From assembly GCA_948688495.1 (NCBI GenBank), contig CAPQSW010000015.1:52898-71548 (forward strand): a stretch of DNA of 18,651 bases. The letters are read 5' to 3'. The position numbers and the translations under genes were made by a program. The DNA comes from an uncultured Lachnospiraceae bacterium. GTDB lineage: Bacteria > Bacillota > Clostridia > Lachnospirales > Lachnospiraceae. The notes under the pieces were generated by a model. It was given only the letters and a program-made list of their open reading frames with translations. It had not been told where the DNA came from and did no database searches. Below are positions 12,100-18,651 of this stretch, one piece after another; within the stretch, counting starts at the first letter, position 1, and the number at the start of each line of letters is the position of its first letter.

Positions 12100-14205
12100 A
12101 TGAAGAAATTTGGAAAAGGAGTTGTCAAACTACGGATACCGATTCTGATTATTAGCCTCCTGCTGTTGATTCCGTCGGTATTTGGAATTGTAAACACCAG
12201 GATTAATTACGATATTTTGTCCTATCTTCCAGGGGATATTGAGACAATGGAAGGCCAGGATATCTTGATGGATGAATTTGGTACCGGAGCATTTTCCGTG
12301 TGCGTGGTGGAGGGGATGGACAATAAAGGCGTTTCTTCCCTGCGTGAGCAGATTGAGGCGGTCCCCCATGTAAAGACGGTAATCTGGTATGATTCCATTG
12401 CTGATTTATCAGTCCCCATGCAGATTTTACCGGATGATGTACAGGAGAAGTTTGTGGATGGGGAAGATACCATGATGATGGTAATGTACGATACTTCGAT
12501 GTCATCAGACGAGACAATGGAGGCGGTGAAGCAGATTCGCGGTCTTGCAAAGCAGCAATGTTTTGTCAGCGGGATGTCGGCAGTAGTTACGGATATCAAG
12601 GACATTTGCCGTCAGGAGATGTTTGCCTATGTTGCGATTGCAGCCGTGCTGTCCTGTATTATTCTTGCACTGACAATGGATTCCTTCCTTGCACCGGTAT
12701 TTTTTCTTCTGAGTATTGGGATGGCAATTTTATATAACCTGGGAAGCAATATGGTTTCCGGTGAAATCTGTTATATTACCCAGGCGTTGGCGGCGGTGCT
12801 TCAGCTTGGCGTTACGATGGATTACTCCATTTTCCTGTGGCACAGTTACGAGGAAAATCAGGAGCGGTTCCCGGATGACAAAAAGCGAGCCATGTCTCAT
12901 GCAATTTCCAATACGCTGGGTTCGGTTCTCAGTAGTTCCACGACGACTGTGGCAGGGTTTGTGGCGCTTTGCTTTATGACATTTACATTGGGAATGGACT
13001 TAGGGGTTGTAATGGCAAAGGGAGTTTTGATTGGCGTAGTTTGCTGTGTAACCGTGCTCCCGGCGATGATATTGGTTTTTGATAAACCAATTTCCAAGAC
13101 AAAGCACAGGCCGATCATTCCGGATCTTGGAAAGATAGCGCCTTTTGTGGTAAAGCATTATAAAGTTTTTGTGGCAATTTTCCTGGTTGTGCTGGGACCA
13201 GCGCTGTATGGATATACCCATACCGGTGTATATTATGACCTGGCAGGTACGCTGCCTAAAGATTTGGAGAGTATACAGGCAAATGACAAGCTGGATGAAA
13301 CCTTTCAGATGAATGCCACCCACATCTTGTTGTTTGACAGCGAAATATCCCAGAAGGACGTGGGGAAAATGATGGACGAGATGGAAGCTGTGGACGGTGT
13401 GTCTACAGTGCTGGGGCTTGAGTCTGTAGTAGGACCTTCGGTTCCGCTTGAGATGATACCAGAAGAAGCGAAGGAAAAATTTATGAGCGATAACTACCAG
13501 ATGATGATGATAAGCTCAGAGTACAAGACGGCATCGGATGAAATCAATAACCAGATTACTGAGCTTAACAGTATTTTGAAGAAATACGATTCCCAGGGAA
13601 TGCTGATCGGTGAAGCGCCCTGTACCAAAGACCTGATTACCATTACGGATAAGGACTTTAAGGTGGTAAGCGTAGTATCCATTGTAGCTGTATTTCTCAT
13701 TATATTACTTACATTTAAATCTATTTCCATACCGGTCATTCTAGTGGCAGTCATTGAGTTTGCAATTTTTGTCAATATGGGCATCCCGGCCTATACAGGG
13801 ACGGTGCTTCCGTTTATCGCATCGGTGGTAATCGGGACGATACAGTTGGGAGCGACTGTGGACTATGCGATTTTGATGACAACGCGGTATAAAAAAGAGC
13901 GTAACCGTGGAGCGGGCAAACAGGAAGCAGTTACGATTGCATTGCGAACATCCATTTCCTCTATTGTGGGAAGTGCATTGAGCTTTTTCGCGGCAACAGT
14001 TGGCGTGGCATTTTATTCCAAAATTGACATGATAGGCGCTCTGTGTACCCTGATGTCCAGGGGGGCAATCATCAGTATGTTTGTAGCAATCTTCATTCTG
14101 CCGGCAATGTTCATGGTATTTGACAGGGTAATCTGTGCCACAAGCATGCATTTTGGCCTGGGCAGGGAGAAGAAGGCGAAGACAGAAAACGTAAATGCCG
14201 TATAG
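12100..14205 (+). CDS. MMPL/RND-superfamily membrane transporter (701 aa)
   Basis: A proton-driven exporter of the MMPL type, likely moving lipids or other hydrophobic molecules across the membrane. It has the two-fold layout of the family: TM1 (12-30), extracellular domain (31-173), TM2-6 (174-330); then TM7 (about 352-375), a second extracellular domain (376-518) and TM8-12 (519-690). Each half carries the Asp-Tyr proton-relay pair in the fourth helix: GVTMDYSIF with Asp241-Tyr242 and GATVDYAIL with Asp588-Tyr589. At 701 residues it is a compact form. GGAGAG precedes the ATG. The next gene (60 bases later) encodes a secreted YhgE-like protein, then an MntP-like protein; the three look like one operon. 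The TetR gene upstream is the likely regulator. The substrate is unknown; resemblance to MmpL3-type lipid flippases is at the family level only. Confidence 0.88.
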   Translation: MKKFGKGVVKLRIPILIISLLLLIPSVFGIVNTRINYDILSYLPGDIETMEGQDILMDEFGTGAFSVCVVEGMDNKGVSSLREQIEAVPHVKTVIWYDSIADLSVPMQILPDDVQEKFVDGEDTMMMVMYDTSMSSDETMEAVKQIRGLAKQQCFVSGMSAVVTDIKDICRQEMFAYVAIAAVLSCIILALTMDSFLAPVFFLLSIGMAILYNLGSNMVSGEICYITQALAAVLQLGVTMDYSIFLWHSYEENQERFPDDKKRAMSHAISNTLGSVLSSSTTTVAGFVALCFMTFTLGMDLGVVMAKGVLIGVVCCVTVLPAMILVFDKPISKTKHRPIIPDLGKIAPFVVKHYKVFVAIFLVVLGPALYGYTHTGVYYDLAGTLPKDLESIQANDKLDETFQMNATHILLFDSEISQKDVGKMMDEMEAVDGVSTVLGLESVVGPSVPLEMIPEEAKEKFMSDNYQMMMISSEYKTASDEINNQITELNSILKKYDSQGMLIGEAPCTKDLITITDKDFKVVSVVSIVAVFLIILLTFKSISIPVILVAVIEFAIFVNMGIPAYTGTVLPFIASVVIGTIQLGATVDYAILMTTRYKKERNRGAGKQEAVTIALRTSISSIVGSALSFFAATVGVAFYSKIDMIGALCTLMSRGAIISMFVAIFILPAMFMVFDRVICATSMHFGLGREKKAKTENVNAV

Positions 14206-14265
14206 AGTTGGATATAGATACAGAGATAAATATAAAAACAATAATTATAAATGGAGGTTGTCGAA

Positions 14266-16788
14266 ATGAAAAATTTGGAATTAAGGAAGAAATTTAGAAA
14301 TAAATATATGATTCAGGTAGCAGCGGGGGCTGTTACGATTGCTATGCTGGGAACAAGCAGCGCGGGAATGGCATATACCGTCCATGCAGAGAAAGACGAT
14401 GATTCTGTCAACCAGGAGGATAAGAAAAGCAGTGTGGATGAAAAGGATATTAAGAGTACGCTGGAAAATGTAATCTCTGCGACAACGGAGGCGGAAGATG
14501 CAGGGAAAGAGGAGACTGTATATGTAGTGGCAAATGCAGACGGTTCTGCTGACAATATCATTGTCAGTGAATGGTTAAAAAATGAAGATGGGAAGGAAAC
14601 GCTTGAGGATAAATCGGATTTGAAGGATATTGAGAATGTAAAGGGGGATGAGACCTTTGCCCAGAAGGGTGATAAAATTACCTGGCAGGCAGGGGGAAAG
14701 GATATTTACTATCAGGGAACAACAGATAAGGAGCTTCCAGTTACCCAGAAAATCACATATTCTCTGGATGGGAAGGAGATGTCCCCGGAGGAGATTGCCG
14801 GAAAGAGCGGGAAGGTGACGATTCGGTTCGACTATACGAATCATAGGAAGACAACGGAGATTGTAGAGGGCGAAGAATATGAAGTCTATGTGCCGTTTAC
14901 GGTTATGACAGGTATGATTCTGCCGGAGGACTACAGCAACGTTGAGATTACGAATGGAAAAGTGATTTCTGATGGAAACCGCAAAGTTGCCGTAGGCATG
15001 GCAATGCCGGGATTGAAGGACAGTCTGGATATGGAAGAAGATGATTTGGATGAGGATGTAAAGATTCCGGAATATGTAGAAATATCAGCAGATGTAGAGA
15101 ATTTCTCTCTGGAAATGACAATGACAATTGCTATGAATGATTTGTTAGGCGGCAGTGATTTGAGTGAGGCATTTGATTTGAGTGGATTGGAAGATGGTGT
15201 TGATACCTTGTCAGATGCTTCCGGGAAGTTGGTAGATGGGACCACAGAGTTGTCAAAAGGGTTGGCTACGCTGGCAGGAAGCATGAAGGAATTTGCGGCT
15301 GGAATTGATACATTAAAGAATGGAATTGAGAATTATACGAATGGTGCTTCTCAGCTTAATAACGGAATCAGTACACTTTCGGCTTCTTCAGGAACGCTGA
15401 TTGATGGTGTGACAACCTTAAATGGCAGTGCGGCCACTTTGAACAAAGGTGTTGCGCAGTTGGATGAAACTTTGAAGGCGAAGATGACACAGGAGGAAAA
15501 AGCTTCCCTGATAAAACAGGCGGATGCGGCCATTGACAGTACTTTTAACGATAAGAACCAAGGAACGGAAGCCATCAAAAAGCAGGCGTCCCAGACATTC
15601 TACAACAGCCTTGCAGACAATAAGACTGCAAAGAATCAGGTGTCTTCTGGGCTTAAAACTTATACACAGGGCGTTTTAAATTCGGCCTTAGCTCCAGCGT
15701 ATACACAAGTGGCGGTGCAGACTGCCAAGGAACAGAAAATGGCGGAATTTAAGCCTCAGGTAGTGCAGGCTGTTACCCAGGAGGTTGTAAAACAGGTAAC
15801 CAGACAGATAACTTCCGGTGTGACTGCAACGGCAATTGCACAGCAGACAGCTGCAGCGGAGCAGGCAGCAGCTCAGGCGGGAGGAACCTTGAGTGCAGAA
15901 GCGGTGGCACAGATTTGCACAGCAGTTAATGAAGCTGTGAATACCGAGGGTTCCGAAGTCCAGACACAGATTAACACACTGGTCGACCAGAATCAGGATG
16001 CGATCAACAGTCAGGTGGCAGCGAATGTGGACGCCCAGATGGCGCAGGTGGAAAGCCAGGTTAATGCGGGGATTAATTCTGCCGAGGGACAGGCGCAGAT
16101 TAAGGCTACAGTGGATGGCCTTGTTAACCAGACGGTAAGTGCTGTGATGTCCGATAAGACCTTGCAGGCAACCATGAACCAGGTGGCAGCCCAGATCGTA
16201 ACTGGAATTGCAGATGGAGCCAAGGATACTGTGGGGGCGGCTGTTGCAGACACCGCCAAAACAGCAGCCAAAACGGCAGCAGAATCTGCAACCATTACTG
16301 CAGTGGATGCGACAAAAGCGCAGATCTCAGGGGCCATCAATGCAGTGGATGCAGGCAGCGGTTACAGCCTGGTCAGCGGTATGCAGGCACTAAGCCAGGG
16401 TACACAGACCATGAATGACAGTATGCCGGCGCTGACAAACGGAATTAACCAGCTAAAGACCGGAGCGGCTACACTTGTTTCAAACAATGGTGCATTGGTA
16501 GACGGAGCCTCTAAATTATCCAGTGCAACTTCCGAGGTACAGGATGGGGTGAAGAAACTGGATGATGGTTCCAAAGAGCTGATGGATGGTATGGTTCAGT
16601 TCGATGAGGATGGTATTCAGAAATTGGTAGATGCCTATGATGGAGACGTGAAAGAGATGTTGAACAGATTGGAAGCAGTTGTAAATGCGGGGAAGGATTA
16701 TCAGACCTTTACCAAAGCAGCAGACGGTACGAAGGGTTCTGTGAAATTCATTTTCCGTACAGATGCCGTAAAGGCAGAGAATGAGTAA
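14266..16788 (+). CDS. Secreted YhgE/Pip-like heptad-repeat protein, partner of the MMPL transporter (840 aa)
   Basis: The chosen start is ATG 14266, because TGGAGG lies 8 bases before it; the in-frame ATG at 14251 overlaps that ribosome binding site. A signal peptide follows (charged KKFRNKY, then IQVAAGAVTIAMLGTSSAGM, cleavage near VHA). Residues about 40-310 form a beta-rich acidic domain (ITYSLDGKEM, GKVTIRFDYTN, YVPFTVMTGM). Residues 313-403 and 702-792 are L-x-x-G heptad repeats (LVDGTTEL, LKNGIENY, LNNGIST; LTNGINQL, LVDGASKL, VQDGVKKL), as in YhgE/Pip-type proteins. Between them lies an Ala/Gln/Val-rich, helical, low-complexity segment (404-701). No C-terminal membrane helix or LPXTG is visible, unlike typical YhgE. 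It is probably an elongated extracellular coiled-coil protein working with the MMPL pump, for example as an adaptor across the cell wall; that role is inferred. Confidence 0.8.
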   Translation: MKNLELRKKFRNKYMIQVAAGAVTIAMLGTSSAGMAYTVHAEKDDDSVNQEDKKSSVDEKDIKSTLENVISATTEAEDAGKEETVYVVANADGSADNIIVSEWLKNEDGKETLEDKSDLKDIENVKGDETFAQKGDKITWQAGGKDIYYQGTTDKELPVTQKITYSLDGKEMSPEEIAGKSGKVTIRFDYTNHRKTTEIVEGEEYEVYVPFTVMTGMILPEDYSNVEITNGKVISDGNRKVAVGMAMPGLKDSLDMEEDDLDEDVKIPEYVEISADVENFSLEMTMTIAMNDLLGGSDLSEAFDLSGLEDGVDTLSDASGKLVDGTTELSKGLATLAGSMKEFAAGIDTLKNGIENYTNGASQLNNGISTLSASSGTLIDGVTTLNGSAATLNKGVAQLDETLKAKMTQEEKASLIKQADAAIDSTFNDKNQGTEAIKKQASQTFYNSLADNKTAKNQVSSGLKTYTQGVLNSALAPAYTQVAVQTAKEQKMAEFKPQVVQAVTQEVVKQVTRQITSGVTATAIAQQTAAAEQAAAQAGGTLSAEAVAQICTAVNEAVNTEGSEVQTQINTLVDQNQDAINSQVAANVDAQMAQVESQVNAGINSAEGQAQIKATVDGLVNQTVSAVMSDKTLQATMNQVAAQIVTGIADGAKDTVGAAVADTAKTAAKTAAESATITAVDATKAQISGAINAVDAGSGYSLVSGMQALSQGTQTMNDSMPALTNGINQLKTGAATLVSNNGALVDGASKLSSATSEVQDGVKKLDDGSKELMDGMVQFDEDGIQKLVDAYDGDVKEMLNRLEAVVNAGKDYQTFTKAADGTKGSVKFIFRTDAVKAENE

Positions 16789-16800
16789 GGATAAGAGTCG

Positions 16801-17373
16801 ATGGGCATGGTAGAAGAAACGATTGTTGTATTGGGGATAACGCTGGAAATCTTTGGCGCTATGGAGTGCCAGGGTTCTCTGGTGGCAAAGATAGAGAAAA
16901 AGCAGTTAGCCATATTTTGTGCCATACTTACGGCAGGTCAGATTGTGGCTTTGGGAATTGGAGATTTTCTATCCTTTGGTCTCTCCCAATATGGGGTGGC
17001 GGCCAAAGAAGGTTTTCTGGGACGGGTGGTTGCCGCAGTAATCTTCCTGTTCCTTGGAATCCGCTTACTTCTAAAGGCGTGGAGGAATGAAAGGATTGTG
17101 GAGCGCCGGGAGGAAAAATTTGAGATAAAAAGGTTTCTTAGTATTTATGCCAGAAGTATTCTGTTTACGTTTCTTGCTGGTGTGGCGTTGGGATTTCTCG
17201 GTGGGAGTATTCCGCTTCTCCTGGCGCTGACACTGTTTCTGACAATCCTTGCCACAGTGATTGGCATGTATACCGGATACCGGCTGGGATTTGAACATAA
17301 GATGAAAGCATATGTACTGGGGGGAATCCTGCTGATTGCTGGGAGCGTGGATGTGATTTTAAGGTATATGTGA
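16801..17373 (+). CDS. MntP-like integral membrane protein (190 aa)
   Basis: A six-helix membrane protein whose length and two-fold layout match the MntP/DUF204 family (manganese efflux). The first repeat begins VLGITLEIFGAMECQGSLVA, where Glu stands in place of the usual Asp in the SMDAFAVS motif. The second repeat, ARSILFTFLAGVALGFLGGS, has no acidic residue where MntP has SIDALAVG. A basic cytoplasmic loop (ERIVERREEKFEIKR) divides the halves. The C-terminus (GYRLGFEHKMKAYVLGGILL) is typical. Start ATG 16801 lies 12 bases after the preceding stop with a weak AAGG; ATG 16807 is an alternative. It is the last gene of the MMPL operon. Because a key residue is missing, manganese transport should not be assumed; it may be a divergent paralogue with another substrate. 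Confidence 0.65.
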   Translation: MGMVEETIVVLGITLEIFGAMECQGSLVAKIEKKQLAIFCAILTAGQIVALGIGDFLSFGLSQYGVAAKEGFLGRVVAAVIFLFLGIRLLLKAWRNERIVERREEKFEIKRFLSIYARSILFTFLAGVALGFLGGSIPLLLALTLFLTILATVIGMYTGYRLGFEHKMKAYVLGGILLIAGSVDVILRYM

Positions 17374-17390
17374 GAAGTATATTTTTCATA

Positions 17391-17445
17391 AATAGCCATC
17401 CGAAACTTAGCTGGTTATAGCAAGTTGGGATGGCTATTGTTTTGT
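17391..17445 (+). terminator. Terminator of the MMPL operon
   Basis: AATAGCCATCC (17391-17401) pairs perfectly with GGATGGCTATT (17428-17438), 11 bp, followed by GTTTTGT. The loop itself can form a small inner hairpin (CTTAGCT ... AGCAAG). Confidence 0.8.
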
Positions 17446-17507
17446 CTTTACAGGCACTTGCAGATGTGGTAAAGTAGGGATAAGCAAGATTTCTAATTCA
17501 TATCTAA

Positions 17508-17540
17508 CAGGCGTCGGCCTGATCTGGGCGGTATTCCCGC
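17508..17540 (+). other. Two small hairpins in the leader of the Rpn gene
   Basis: CAGGC-GTCG-GCCTG (17508-17521) and GCGG-TATTC-CCGC (17528-17540) lie in a row about 50-80 bases before the Rpn start. The surrounding DNA is AT-rich. They may affect mRNA stability or bind a regulator; no known riboswitch pattern is recognised. Confidence 0.3.
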
Positions 17541-17588
17541 GAGAATCTTAGCTTATGGTATATTATTTATAATTGAGGAGGAATGTCT

Positions 17589-18530
17589 ATGGACAAACAC
17601 AAAAAGAAGGAACTAATGGAACTGATTCCCGAGGAATGCCGGATAAATCTGAGCGATTTTGCGTTATTCCTGTCAGTGATGAAAAACAGACGTGCGTATG
17701 AATGTACGCTTAGTATTATTTTGGAAGAACCGGAGCTTGAGTTGGAGGAAGTAAAGGTAGAGCAGGTAGTGCTGAATGAAACAGGAAAACGAGCCATTCG
17801 CCTGGATGCATGGGCAAAGGATAGGAAAAATCGACTGTTTAACATGGAGATGCAGAATGACAGCAAAGGGGACAATATCCCGAAACGTGCCAGGTTTTAT
17901 CAGGGATTGCTGGACAGCCCGGTTCTAAAATCGGGAAAGCATACGAAATATCGACAGTTATCTTCTTCCATTATTATATTTATCACGCAGGATGACCTAT
18001 GGAAGAAAGATTTGGCGAAATATACTTTCACAGAGCAGTGCGAGGAAATACGTGGTTTGCATTTGGAAGATGGGACTACCAAAATTTTTTTAAATATGAC
18101 GAGCAAAAACGGTTCCAAAGAGCTCGTAAGTCTGTTAAGATATATGAAAGATACCACATTGGATAATCCTGAAATCCTGGTGAAGGATGAGCGGTTGGTA
18201 GAGCTTGATGGAATTGTAACAGAAGTAAGACAGAGCGAAGAATGGGAGGCGGTTCAGATGAATATTATGGAGATTGCAATGGAAAGGGGAATGGAAAAGG
18301 GGATGGAAAAGGGAATGGAAAAGGGAATGGAAAAGGGGATGGAAAAGGGAATGGAAAAGGGAATGGAAAAGGGAATGGAAAAGGGAATGGAAAAGGGGAT
18401 GGAAAAGGGGGAAAGACGCTTGAATTTGTTATATGAAAATCTGTTTCGCGAAAACAGGGTAGACGATATCAAACGGAGTATGAAGGATGCGGAATATCGG
18501 AAGAAACTATATACAGAGTATCATATTTGA
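17589..18530 (+). CDS. Rpn-family recombination-promoting nuclease, full-length form (RpnL-like, 313 aa)
   Basis: A PD-(D/E)XK nuclease of the Rpn / PDDEXK_2 family, often annotated as a nuclease-family transposase. Start ATG 17589 is chosen because GGAGG ends 7 bases before it; ATG 17583 directly touches that site. Residues about 1-215 form the nuclease part. The segment RAIRLDAWAKDRKNRLFNME followed by MQ gives the active-site pattern with Asp73, Glu87 and Gln89, and KRARFYQGLLDS is the conserved helix after it. The C-terminal 90 residues are helical with ten GMEK tetrapeptide repeats (18288-18407). Established work on E. coli Rpn proteins (recalled: Zhong et al., 2023) describes them as toxic anti-phage DNases inhibited by a separately translated C-terminal fragment, RpnS. 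This gene has the matching internal start at 18258. No flanking transposon ends are seen. Defence activity here is inferred. Confidence 0.85.
   Translation: MDKHKKKELMELIPEECRINLSDFALFLSVMKNRRAYECTLSIILEEPELELEEVKVEQVVLNETGKRAIRLDAWAKDRKNRLFNMEMQNDSKGDNIPKRARFYQGLLDSPVLKSGKHTKYRQLSSSIIIFITQDDLWKKDLAKYTFTEQCEEIRGLHLEDGTTKIFLNMTSKNGSKELVSLLRYMKDTTLDNPEILVKDERLVELDGIVTEVRQSEEWEAVQMNIMEIAMERGMEKGMEKGMEKGMEKGMEKGMEKGMEKGMEKGMEKGMEKGERRLNLLYENLFRENRVDDIKRSMKDAEYRKKLYTEYHI
18258..18530 (+). CDS. Internal in-frame gene: RpnS-like C-terminal antitoxin (90 aa)
   Basis: Inside the Rpn gene, in the same frame, GGGAGG (18244-18249) stands 8 bases before ATG 18258, a canonical Clostridia ribosome binding site. 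A second site, GGAG (18269-18272) six bases before ATG 18279, would give 83 residues. The product begins MNIMEIAMERGMEKG, runs through ten GMEK repeats and ends with a 35-residue tail (GERRLNLLYENLFRENRVDD onward). It lacks all catalytic residues. In the published Rpn systems the small form dimerises through a helix that can carry four-residue repeats of variable number, and it blocks the toxic large form. Position, repeat type and start signals fit that model. Separate translation is not shown by sequence alone; GGAGG-like strings can occur by chance in Glu/Gly codons. Confidence 0.6.
   Translation: MNIMEIAMERGMEKGMEKGMEKGMEKGMEKGMEKGMEKGMEKGMEKGMEKGERRLNLLYENLFRENRVDDIKRSMKDAEYRKKLYTEYHI
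18288..18407 (+). repeat. Ten tandem 12-base units (GGRATGGAAAAG), coding GMEK
   Basis: Ten unbroken copies of a 12-base unit vary only at the third base of the Gly codon (GGA or GGG). A degenerate copy (ATGGAAAGG, coding MERG) precedes them. Because the unit is a multiple of three, copy-number change by slippage or recombination keeps the gene in frame and lengthens or shortens the helix shared by both Rpn products. Confidence 0.95.
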
Positions 18531-18560
18531 GTATTCTTTTGCTGGTGGGAATGTAAAAAG

Positions 18561-18584
18561 AAGGGGGCGTTCAATAGCCCCCTT
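18561..18584 (-). terminator. Probable leftward terminator from a gene beyond the right edge
   Basis: AAGGGGGC (18561-18568) pairs with GCCCCCTT (18577-18584) around an 8-base loop. On the minus strand the stem is followed by CTTTTTAC; on the plus strand no T-run follows. It therefore fits a leftward transcript best but may also slow the Rpn message. Confidence 0.55.
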
Positions 18585-18651
18585 GAGGCTGTAAAAAATC
18601 TTGTGTCTATGCAATTTAGACTTTCCTGATAAGAATAAGATATGTAAAATT

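Noticed and set aside
14251..14265. Upstream ATG for the YhgE-like protein
   Set aside because: This ATG is part of the ATGGAGG that serves as the ribosome binding site for ATG 14266.
18288..18407. CRISPR-like array
   Set aside because: The units are directly adjacent with no spacers and lie in a coding frame.
18242..18472. Other-frame and reverse-strand frames across the 12-base repeats (GKGNGKGD and FSIP repeats)
   Set aside because: Any stop-free 12-base tandem repeat is open in several frames; only the GMEK frame continues into conserved Rpn sequence on both sides.

Overview
The window looks like the chromosome of a gut-type Gram-positive anaerobe of the class Clostridia, most likely a Lachnospiraceae member. 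The signs are strong AGGAGG-type ribosome binding sites, tRNA genes without an encoded CCA, lysine-rich secreted proteins, BspA-type leucine-rich repeats, an arabinoxylan-type exoenzyme, and a Rpn-family protein of the kind common in this family. The assignment is inferred from composition and gene families only.

Region by region: (1) 1-286 holds the N-terminal part of a secreted lysine-rich protein on the minus strand, with a clear promoter at 404-432. (2) About 600-2300 is a scar of mobile DNA. It contains a small type I toxin-antitoxin locus (antitoxin RNA on plus, hydrophobic peptide on minus), a piece resembling the 3' end of a tRNA, a compound hairpin, a terminator, and fused, internally deleted remnants of an IS110-family and an IS256-family transposase. 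(3) 2516-7417 encodes a 1633-residue secreted enzyme with an esterase domain, a LamG-like domain, Ig-like domains, a GH43 domain and C-terminal leucine-rich repeats. (4) 7491-7822 is a tRNA operon, Phe(GAA)-Gly(TCC)-Gly(GCC), with a strong promoter and a terminator. (5) 8072-8401 is a single XRE-type regulator. (6) 8622-11948 is a tight run of membrane diguanylate cyclase, HD-GYP phosphodiesterase and TetR regulator: one gene pair to make and destroy c-di-GMP, plus a transcription factor. (7) 12100-17373 is an export-like operon: an MMPL/RND transporter, a secreted YhgE-like heptad-repeat protein and an MntP-like membrane protein. (8) 17589-18530 is a Rpn nuclease gene.

The most interesting point is the Rpn gene. 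Inside it, in frame, lies a second start codon (18258) with a canonical GGGAGG ribosome binding site 8 bases upstream. It would yield a 90-residue C-terminal protein that contains ten perfect GMEK tetrapeptide repeats. This matches the published RpnL/RpnS arrangement, in which a gene within a gene encodes the antitoxin of a toxic anti-phage nuclease and four-residue repeats vary in number. The next best items are the type I toxin locus with a possible overlapping leader ORF, and the placement of a c-di-GMP gene pair and a TetR gene in one run just upstream of an MMPL export operon.
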